From MGML01 sp034416335 (lineage in GTDB: Bacteria > Chloroflexota > Dehalococcoidia > Dehalococcoidales > UBA2162), in NCBI GenBank assembly GCA_034416335.1, contig DAOULV010000010.1, forward strand, positions 1-64,000: a stretch of 64,000 nt of DNA. The letters are read 5' to 3'. The first letter of the stretch is position 1. Each line of letters starts with the position of its first letter. The position numbers and the translations under genes were made by a program. Under the pieces are notes generated by a model. That model did not search any database. It was not told the origin of the DNA and saw only the letters and a list, made by a program, of their open reading frames with translations. This document shows, piece after piece, positions 58,258 through 64,000 of the stretch.

Positions 58258-59565
58258 TTATTCCAGGTTTCTTATCCTCTTAAAGAAAGCCAGGGCAACG
58301 AATGACAGGACTACCAGGGTGATAGCCAGGCTGCCGATCGACCATTGAACGCTTCCGGTGACCTCCGTCAGCAGACCGGCAAGGAAGGTACTGAAACTCA
58401 TCAGGCCGAACTGCATCATCATTATACTCATTACCCTGCCCAGGTAAGCCGGGTCTATGTAATACTGGATAAGGGTGCTTCCCAGAGCCATCTGGACCAT
58501 CTGACCGAGCCCGACGAAGCCTATCAGTACCATTGATAACGGATAGGACTGCGAAAATGAAAAGCCGGCCAGAGCCAATCCGAGGATGACGTTTCCGCCC
58601 AGCATCATAAATCCCCTCTTTTTATTGGGCAAGGAAGCCAGCACCAGCGAACTGATGATAGACCCGATTCCGGACACACTCATCAGCCAGCCCATTCCGT
58701 CGGGGCCTACTCCGAGAACGTCTTCCGTGAATATCGGCAGCAGCTGCTGGAATGGCATCGCCAGGATCGTGACAGCCAGGGTGAATATAAGAATGAGCAG
58801 GATGGTCGTTTCACTTCTTAGATATTTAAAGCCTTCCTTCATGGATTGCAGTGCATTAACGGTGGATTTCGTTACTTTGCTGGTTAACGGCAGAAACCAT
58901 ATAAAAACCGTTGATACCACGTACATAACCGATACGGTGAAATAAACCGCCTCATATCCCACGTTAGCTATAAGCAGACCGGCAACTGCCGGGCCAAACA
59001 GGCGCAGCGTATTCATTCCCATCGTGTTCAGCGATATCGCGTTCATCAGCTGATCGCCTTCTACGATTTCGGGTAAAATCGCCTGCCGCGACGGCATCAT
59101 CAATGCCATAATAGTCCCCTGGCATACCGAAGACGCACCGAGAATCCACCAGGAACCGGGATTATCGGAACTGAGATAACCGAGCAGCAGGGTCAGACCT
59201 ACTCCTGCGGAAACGACTGCCGATGCCGCCTGGCCTATCAGCATGACGTATTTCTTCTGTACCCTGTCTGCAATCACGCCACCGTACAGAGACAGCGCTA
59301 CCATCGGCACAGCGTGGAACAGGGACATCGCACCGAGTATAAGTGCGGAGTCGGTCAGCTGGTAGATAAGGTAAGACCGGGCAATCATCTGCATATTCAT
59401 CCCGACCATCTGCCCCAGCAGACCGCCGAAATATATAACGTATACCCGGTTTTTGAACGAACTGAAAGTCCTTAGATTACGCAGAGAGAACCCGGGTCGT
59501 TTTTCCCCGGGCTGAGGTGGTCCCATTCGGCTTCCGCCGCTGAATCCTGTAACTGATTGATCCAA
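58258..59565 (-). CDS. MFS transporter (MFS_3/enterobactin-exporter-like)
   Basis: 435 residues, 12 predicted membrane segments starting near residue 38. Loop motif GGVIADRVQKKYVMLIGQAASA between segments 2 and 3, SRQAILPEIV, LNTMGMNTLRLFGPAVAGLLI: the pattern of the EntS/MdtG-like exporter group. The N-terminus is a soluble Pro/Gly-rich stretch. Substrate cannot be told from sequence. Single gene. Confidence 0.9.
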   Translation of the reverse strand: MDQSVTGFSGGSRMGPPQPGEKRPGFSLRNLRTFSSFKNRVYVIYFGGLLGQMVGMNMQMIARSYLIYQLTDSALILGAMSLFHAVPMVALSLYGGVIADRVQKKYVMLIGQAASAVVSAGVGLTLLLGYLSSDNPGSWWILGASSVCQGTIMALMMPSRQAILPEIVEGDQLMNAISLNTMGMNTLRLFGPAVAGLLIANVGYEAVYFTVSVMYVVSTVFIWFLPLTSKVTKSTVNALQSMKEGFKYLRSETTILLILIFTLAVTILAMPFQQLLPIFTEDVLGVGPDGMGWLMSVSGIGSIISSLVLASLPNKKRGFMMLGGNVILGLALAGFSFSQSYPLSMVLIGFVGLGQMVQMALGSTLIQYYIDPAYLGRVMSIMMMQFGLMSFSTFLAGLLTEVTGSVQWSIGSLAITLVVLSFVALAFFKRIRNLE

Positions 59566-59758
59566 GACGATTACCTGTTATGTGTCGATAGGAGCTGGAT
59601 GGGATCTCCGATGTTCACCTAGTTTACAATCATTGACAGAATAAGCGCAAATATTATGTCGATATTTTTCAACGTTATTCCAGATTTCTCAGTAACTCGT
59701 ATAACCGAACTGCACGACCTTAACTGTCCTGCCGGTGATGGTGTAGAATAATGTATTA
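59566..59758. other. MFS-ArsA divergent gap
   Basis: Contains plus-strand TTGACA at about 59640 with TTATGT 15 bp later (poor spacing), and the ArsA -10 near 59744. No gene seen. Confidence 0.4.
59744..59749 (+). promoter_or_regulatory. -10 element of the ArsA-like gene
   Basis: TAGAAT preceded by GTG, with TTAACT 18 bp upstream. The expected start lies about 3 bases before the ATG at 59759 and there is no ribosome binding site. Confidence 0.5.
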
Positions 59759-60673
59759 ATGGATGCAGTAAATAATAAGCCGGAGCGCGGTAACTCACGT
59801 ATCACTATGTTCACCGGTAAAGGCGGAGTGGGTAAAACGACCTGTGCCGCGGCGACGGCACTCCATTACGCCGGCCTACGGAATAAGACACTTGCCATAT
59901 CGACCGATGCCACACCGTCACTATCACATATATACGAGATAGCCAGCAAAACGAAACCTGCCGGGATTACCGATAACCTGTTTGTTAACGAACTGGGCGC
60001 CGTAGAGGTCAGGGAAATGTGGGACAGGAAGTTCGGGCAGGACGTATACGGTGTGTTCTCATCTTTTGTTGACATAGAATATCCCGATTTTGTGGAGTTT
60101 ATGACTTCGGTATTGCCCGGTTTGAGCGATGAATTTATGGTCGACTACATCAGGGAGCTTCACCTGAACGGTGAATACGATGCCGTGGTCTGGGATACCG
60201 CCCCGCTCGGACAGACTCTTGCCCTGCTGGAGACCCCCGCCCTTCTCGGCAGGCATCTGAAGATGGCTCCCAGGATATACTCAAAACTTAAGTTAGGCAG
60301 GACTACCCGAGAACCTATCCTGGATATTCTCCGGCGCTGGGAGAAGCTCTCGGCTGTAAATATGGAGTTTCTCAGGAACATCGTGGACTTTACCCTGGTT
60401 ATGATCCCGGAGGCGCTGGCGGTGGAACAGCTAGAGGATACTTTCAGTGAATTGAATGAATACGGGCTCGGTATTAAAAGAATAATTATTAACAATGTGG
60501 TTAAAAACGATGACTCCGTATTTATGTCAACCAAATCCGGCCAGCAGAAAGATTATCTCAAGAGAATATACCACAGCTATCCCGAGCTTGAAATCATCGA
60601 ACTGCCGATGTTTCCCTACGAGATAAAAGGGCTTGACAGACTGAAGGAAATCGAACGGATTTTATTCCAATAG
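59759..60673 (+). CDS. ArsA/Get3-family ATPase
   Basis: 304 residues, one ATPase domain. Deviant Walker A FTGKGGVGKTTCAA (about 19-32), switch I STDATPSLSH, switch II WDTAPLGQTLALLETP, and the C-terminal PMFPYEIKGLDRL. Single-domain homologues without an arsenite operon may act in tail-anchored protein targeting or metallochaperoning. The ArsA metal-site cysteines are not seen, and no ars genes are nearby, so arsenite transport is unlikely. Probably leaderless. Single gene with its own terminator. Confidence 0.88.
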   Translation: MDAVNNKPERGNSRITMFTGKGGVGKTTCAAATALHYAGLRNKTLAISTDATPSLSHIYEIASKTKPAGITDNLFVNELGAVEVREMWDRKFGQDVYGVFSSFVDIEYPDFVEFMTSVLPGLSDEFMVDYIRELHLNGEYDAVVWDTAPLGQTLALLETPALLGRHLKMAPRIYSKLKLGRTTREPILDILRRWEKLSAVNMEFLRNIVDFTLVMIPEALAVEQLEDTFSELNEYGLGIKRIIINNVVKNDDSVFMSTKSGQQKDYLKRIYHSYPELEIIELPMFPYEIKGLDRLKEIERILFQ

Positions 60674-60702
60674 ACTTGTACCGATGCTAAGGATAAGAGC
60701 TT

Positions 60703-60734
60703 GAGAGAGGGGCTTTTTGCTCCTCTCTCTTATT
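60703..60734 (+). terminator. Terminator of the ArsA-like gene
   Basis: Stem GAGAGAGG/CCTCTCTC (8 bp, 60703-60729) followed by TTATT. Confidence 0.75.
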
Positions 60735-60740
60735 AACTCT

Positions 60741-60789
60741 CCCTCAAACAATCAGAATGTTTTTGCTGAATACGGGAACTGTTTGAGGG
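60741..60789. repeat. Inverted repeat CCCTCAAACA/TGTTTGAGGG
   Basis: Perfect 10-bp arms 29 bases apart, in the 220-base gap between the ArsA-like and GGCT-like genes. Could be a small dispersed repeat or a second terminator-like structure. The rest of the gap has no gene. Confidence 0.5.
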
Positions 60790-60840
60790 GGATAAAGGGG
60801 GTGAACTAAAAATCACAATCAAAACCGGATAACACAATAT

Positions 60841-60869
60841 TTGTCACCCGGTGAAATATCTACTATAAT
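60841..60869 (+). promoter_or_regulatory. Promoter of the GGCT-like gene
   Basis: TTGTCA (60841-60846), 17-bp spacer, consensus TATAAT (60864-60869). Confidence 0.7.
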
Positions 60870-60894
60870 ATCCATTTAACTCAGGGAGATGAAT

Positions 60895-61290
60895 ATGCCG
60901 TACTATTTTGCTTATGCATCGAATCTGAACCGGAAACAGATGCTGGAGAGGTGCCCTGAAAACAAGCCTCTTTTTAAGGCTACCCTGCCCAACTACAAAC
61001 TTGTCTTTACCGACTGGTCACGGCAGTTAAAAGGAGGAAAGGCGAATATCGTTATCTTCCGGGGTGAAAAGGTCTTCGGCGCAGTCTATGAGGTTTCCGA
61101 ACGCTGCATGAACCAGCTTGATAAATACGAGGCATCATACAATCGGACAAAGGTAAATGTATTTAACGAGGACGGAGACCCGGTCGAAGCGGTTACGTAT
61201 ATAAAAAGCGGTCGACCCGTAGAGGCAAAACCGTCGTCCGAATACCTGGCGATTATTCAGCAGGGCTACAAAGACTGGGGCATTATATAG
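60895..61290 (+). CDS. Gamma-glutamylcyclotransferase-like protein
   Basis: 131 residues from the ATG at 60895, 6 bases after AGGGAG; the ATG at 60889 abuts the site. YFAYASNLNRKQM is the substrate-loop signature (YGSNL type), VFGAVYEVSERCMNQLDKYEA carries the likely catalytic Glu. BtrG/GGCT-fold enzymes release 5-oxoproline or other gamma-glutamyl groups; the true substrate is unknown. Confidence 0.85.
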   Translation: MPYYFAYASNLNRKQMLERCPENKPLFKATLPNYKLVFTDWSRQLKGGKANIVIFRGEKVFGAVYEVSERCMNQLDKYEASYNRTKVNVFNEDGDPVEAVTYIKSGRPVEAKPSSEYLAIIQQGYKDWGII

Positions 61291-61324
61291 TATCTTTTCA
61301 GGATATTTTTGTGATATTTGTATC

Positions 61325-61353
61325 TTGACGCCTGAGATAGGCTGGAGTAAAAT
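61325..61353 (+). promoter_or_regulatory. Promoter of the FmdB-like gene
   Basis: TTGACG (61325-61330), 17-bp spacer, TAAAAT (61348-61353), leaving a leader of about 57 bases. Confidence 0.6.
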
Positions 61354-61416
61354 AAATTTAGCAGACAAAACATCGGATTGCTAACTAGTGTCCGGTTTTT
61401 TCTGGAGGTGATAGGG

Positions 61417-61689
61417 TTGCCCATCTACGAATACGAGTGTTCCGAATGTGCAAAAAAGTTCGAATTAAGGCGAAGTTTCAATGATGAAAGCCAGGTTTAC
61501 TGTCCCGACTGCAAGTGTGAAGCTACACGTATATTTTCGCCTGTTCCCATAATTTTCAAAGGGTCCGGTTTTTATACTACCGATTACAGGAGTAATCACG
61601 GTCATTCAGCGCCGGCATCCGCTTCCGAAGAGTCGAAACCTTCCGAAACAAAGGATACTTCGACTGCCACCGCCGGTACCGATGATTGA
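61417..61689 (+). CDS. FmdB-type zinc ribbon protein
   Basis: 90 residues from the TTG at 61417, with GGAGGTGA 5 bases upstream. PIYEYECSECAKKFELRR then VYCPDCKCEATRIFSP form the FmdB/CxxC_CXXC_SSSS zinc ribbon, with FKGSGFYTTDY following. The C-terminal third is low-complexity Ser/Thr/Ala/Glu. Regulatory or assembly role assumed. An upstream ATG (61378) would place the ribosome site inside the gene. Confidence 0.88.
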   Translation: MPIYEYECSECAKKFELRRSFNDESQVYCPDCKCEATRIFSPVPIIFKGSGFYTTDYRSNHGHSAPASASEESKPSETKDTSTATAGTDD

Positions 61690-61741
61690 TGCACATCAGG
61701 ATTAATCATCAGTAATACCTAAATAATATCAGGAGCTTACC

Positions 61742-61903
61742 GTGACGACCGAACAGAAAAAGACCGCCGATTCTAGAGATAAGAAGATAACATTCAAATG
61801 TAAATTCTGTGAAAAGATAAAGCCTTTAAGCGATATTGTCGTTGTTACCCGCTATTTTCCTGCGGTAGTCATCTGTAAAGACTGCGAGAAAAACCTGCGC
61901 TGA
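61742..61903 (+). CDS. Small zinc-finger protein
   Basis: 53 residues. GTG start 6 bases after AGGAG. After a charged N-terminus comes FKCKFCEKIKPLSD and, 25 residues later, VICKDCEKNLR, a CxxC...CxxC zinc ribbon filling the whole protein. No family name recognised; it sits 52 bases after the FmdB-like gene and may be co-transcribed. Confidence 0.75.
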   Translation: MTTEQKKTADSRDKKITFKCKFCEKIKPLSDIVVVTRYFPAVVICKDCEKNLR

Positions 61904-61926
61904 AAAGTCCTCCATGAACCCCTGTG

Positions 61927-62661
61927 TTATATACCCTTTTCCAGCCTGACCACCAGACGCATCGGCAGCCCTTTTTCCACCATCCTGTCCTGTGTCTGCC
62001 TTATATCGTAAGATACGCGCCTGAGCTGCATAATTTTCGTCTTATTATCGTATATGGCGTAACTCGCCCGGGGATTACCGTCCCTCGGCTGACCTATACC
62101 ACCAGGATTGATTATCAGCCTCGATTCGCCGGCGATGAGCTTCACGTTAGGTAAAAACCTTGCCGACGTACAGTTACCGTCCTCATCGAGACTGTATACC
62201 TGGGGGACATGCGTATGTCCCACGAGACAGTATTTTGTTTTGAAGCGGTCGAAATTCTGCCGGGCAACGCTGGCTGACAGTACGTATTCCAAGATGGGGT
62301 CTCTGGGGCTTCCGTGTACCAGCGTAAAATCATCTTCCTCGACGGTATCCGGCAGGTTTTCCAGGTATTCCCTGTCTCCGGCATTCAACTGTCCGGCTGT
62401 CCACCTTGCCGCTTCGGCAGCGTCCGGATTGAATCCCGAAAGTGGCAGCTTACCGACGGCGGCGCGGTCGTGATTACCGGCTACGCAGATATGATGGGTC
62501 TGCTTGAGCAGCTCGATGCATTCGTGCGGCTCAGGCCCATAGCCCACGACATCACCCAGGCACCAGAATTTATCGACTCTTTCCTGTGTTTGAATGTCAT
62601 CGAGGACAGCCCTGAAAGCGGAGAGGTTGGAATGAATATCTGCGATAATCGCGTAACGCAT
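61927..62661 (-). CDS. Calcineurin-like metallophosphoesterase
   Basis: 244 residues. Motifs in order: IADIHSNLSAF, CLGDVVGYGPEPHECIELL, VAGNHDRAAV, LVHGSP, GHTHVPQVY and NPGGIGQPRDGNPRASYAI, the YfcE/PP2A-like bacterial phosphodiesterase pattern with all metal ligands. Substrate unknown. It starts 2 bases after the hisS stop, so it is in the hisS transcript. Confidence 0.92.
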   Translation of the reverse strand: MRYAIIADIHSNLSAFRAVLDDIQTQERVDKFWCLGDVVGYGPEPHECIELLKQTHHICVAGNHDRAAVGKLPLSGFNPDAAEAARWTAGQLNAGDREYLENLPDTVEEDDFTLVHGSPRDPILEYVLSASVARQNFDRFKTKYCLVGHTHVPQVYSLDEDGNCTSARFLPNVKLIAGESRLIINPGGIGQPRDGNPRASYAIYDNKTKIMQLRRVSYDIRQTQDRMVEKGLPMRLVVRLEKGI

Positions 62662-62663
62662 TT

Positions 62664-63911
62664 CTATTTCAGCAGGTCGGTTAATTTATCGAAAGGTACG
62701 GTCTCCTGGCTGGCATTCGCCATATTACGGAGCGTTGCCGTGCCGTTCTTCACTTCGTCTTCGCCTAGTATTACAGTATACTCCACGCCGAGCGTATTTG
62801 CCTGCCTTAACTGCGCCTTCAGGCTCCTTCCGCTGGCGGCATTTACCGCCGGTATACCTGCCAGCCTGAGGTCGGACGTAAGCCGGACCGCTTTATCTTT
62901 AGCTTCGTCACCCAGGCAGGCGATTAAGACCCTCGGCGAAGGCAGCGGCGGCACCTCGACACCCTGCTCTTTCATGTTCAGGATTATCCGCTCCAAACCG
63001 GTCCCGAACCCCACTCCGGGTGAAGGTTTGCCGCCAAGTTCCTCGATAAGGTAGTCGTACCTGCCACCGCCGCCGATTTCCGACTGGCCGCGGACGTCAA
63101 CCGGCTGCACCACGAACACCGTCCTGGTGTAGTAGTCCAGTCCCCTCACCAGCCTGTGATTCACCTGGTACGGCATCTCCAGGATATCCAGGTATTTCAT
63201 CAGGCTTTCAAGGTGTTCGCGGCAGTCGCCGCAGAGGTAATCGATGTTTTTCGGCGCCATATCCGCTATCGGCTGGCACTGTTTCTGCTTGCAGTCGAGG
63301 AGCCTCATCGGATTATTCACCAGGCGGACTTTACAGTCGCTGCACACCTCGTTTTCATGTTCGGAGTAGTGGTTGACAAGCCGGGAAAGGTAGTCCGGAC
63401 GGCAGTTTCTGCAGCCGATGCTGTTAAGATGAATCTTTATATCTTCCAGACCGAGAGCCTTGTAGAAACGCCAGGCAACCTCTATCACCTCGGCGTCCAG
63501 GGCAGGGTCGGCTTCGCCGATGGCTTCGCAACCGAACTGGTGGTGCTGGCGGTACCTTCCAGCCTGGGGCCTCTCGTACCTGAATATCGACGTTATGTAA
63601 TATAGCTTTACGGGCTGGGGTTTGTTGTACAGACCGTGCTGGATGTATGCCCGGCAGACGGAAGGAGTGCCCTCCGGACGGAGACTCAGGCTGTTGCCTC
63701 CCCTGTCCTCGAAGACATACATCTCTTTCTGGACGATATCCGTGAAATCGCCGGTGCTCCGGCTGTAAAGCCCGGAATCTTCGAATGCCGGGGTATCGAT
63801 GCGTTCGTAGCCGTACAGGCGCGTTATCTCTTCGGCTTTCTGTTGGACGTAATGCCAGTAGACCTGCTCCTCGGGAAGGATGTCTGCTGTTCCTCTCGGC
63901 GCCTGGTACAC
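62664..63911 (-). CDS. hisS: Histidyl-tRNA synthetase
   Basis: 415 residues, class II. It begins QAPRGTADILPEE; motif 2 is FRYERPQAGRYRQHHQFGCEAIG, the histidine loop VRGLDYYTRTVFVV, motif 3 GVGFGTGLERIIL. A short cysteine pair cluster (CRNC...CSDC...CKQKQC...CGDC) interrupts the middle, a zinc-like insertion known in many HisS. GTG start with AAGGAGA. The window ends 89 bases upstream. Confidence 0.97.
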   Translation of the reverse strand: MYQAPRGTADILPEEQVYWHYVQQKAEEITRLYGYERIDTPAFEDSGLYSRSTGDFTDIVQKEMYVFEDRGGNSLSLRPEGTPSVCRAYIQHGLYNKPQPVKLYYITSIFRYERPQAGRYRQHHQFGCEAIGEADPALDAEVIEVAWRFYKALGLEDIKIHLNSIGCRNCRPDYLSRLVNHYSEHENEVCSDCKVRLVNNPMRLLDCKQKQCQPIADMAPKNIDYLCGDCREHLESLMKYLDILEMPYQVNHRLVRGLDYYTRTVFVVQPVDVRGQSEIGGGGRYDYLIEELGGKPSPGVGFGTGLERIILNMKEQGVEVPPLPSPRVLIACLGDEAKDKAVRLTSDLRLAGIPAVNAASGRSLKAQLRQANTLGVEYTVILGEDEVKNGTATLRNMANASQETVPFDKLTDLLK

Positions 63912-63942
63912 TGTAGTCTCCTTTATGTATATTACAGGATTC

Positions 63943-63972
63943 AGGATACAGTATCAGCGCCTGCCTTGTAAA
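63943..63972 (-). promoter_or_regulatory. Possible promoter of hisS
   Basis: Minus strand TTTACA (63972-63967), 18-bp spacer, TATCCT (63948-63943), about 32 bases before the GTG. Weak -10; no T-box sequence is visible in what remains of the window. Confidence 0.4.
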
Positions 63973-64000
63973 GACAGAAAGCATTCCGCCTGCCCGCCGA

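Noticed and set aside
59759..60673. Arsenite-efflux ATPase
   Set aside because: Single ATPase domain, no ars genes nearby and no visible arsenite-site cysteines; named only as ArsA/Get3 family.

Overview
The window looks like a contig from an anaerobic member of the Chloroflexota, most likely class Dehalococcoidia. The basis is gene content and order: a compact leucine/isoleucine/valine cluster with both leuA and a citramalate synthase (cimA), a RemA homologue directly before gmk, GerW with DUF2953, DUF2089/SHOCT-like genes, many GTG/TTG starts and translational overlaps. This is inference from layout; there is no rRNA in the window. I recognise no tRNA, CRISPR array, prophage or replication origin. 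Base 1 coincides exactly with the end of an IS3-family element, so the window probably begins at an assembly break in a repeated IS.

Layout. 1-1193: complete-looking IS407-group insertion sequence with a programmed -1 frameshift site. 1194-1475: AT-rich 3' remnant of a gene cut by the IS. 1562-11420 (+): one close-packed run, dprA-topA-xerC-pepP-efp-PHP phosphoesterase-archease-rtcB-cysM-VOC protein, closed by a hairpin terminator. 11470-24303 (-): branched-chain amino-acid cluster in transcription order ilv leader-ilvD-ilvB-ilvH-uspA-leuA-leuC-(MGMT-like gene)-(PD-(D/E)XK nuclease)-leuD-leuB-cimA. 24324-26124 (-): HAD phosphatase, rpiB, tsaC-like gene. 26277-33466 (+): flavodoxin, guaA, purD, purE, purB, MBL hydrolase, rsmD, coaD, followed by a ferredoxin with its own promoter. 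33929-38728 (-): yggT, two tandem proC genes, TM2 protein, leuS. 38991-43112: FAH-family hydrolase, half-ferritin, a DUF2089/SHOCT regulatory operon, a Cys-rich protein and an HDAC-family deacetylase. 43116-49993 (-): NUDIX, heterodimeric ABC exporter, mutS. 50119-64000: MATE pump, FKBP lipoprotein, DUF2953/gerW, Trm112-like protein, queD-folK, HIT, NUDIX, GNAT, nadK, remA-gmk-dinB, MFS, ArsA-like ATPase, GGCT-like protein, zinc-ribbon proteins, metallophosphoesterase and hisS.

How the genes work together. The (-) cluster makes Leu, Val and Ile: LeuA and CimA feed the shared LeuCD/LeuB steps, and IlvBH/IlvD serve the common pathway. ilvC is not in the cluster. The strongest regulatory signal is upstream of ilvD: a sigma70-type promoter, a 14-residue leader peptide containing the run IILVLVI, an antiterminator pairing and a terminator with a U-tract, in the geometry of classical ribosome-mediated attenuation. 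The (+) purine block makes AMP/GMP precursors. queD carries a CExxHGH motif next to folK, which suggests a dual role in queuosine and folate synthesis.

Most unusual points: (1) an MGMT/ATL-like gene inside the leu operon with an in-frame TGA exactly where its family has a conserved Cys, followed by 82 further intact codons (a selenoprotein or a fresh nonsense change); (2) the ilv leader-peptide attenuator; (3) a DpnII/MboI-type nuclease gene inserted between leuC and leuD; (4) purD with apparently only a CTG start; (5) a charged N-terminal extension on GuaA; (6) an 18-bp perfect palindrome over the start of an ABC exporter operon; (7) several promoters so close to the start codon that the mRNAs would be leaderless.
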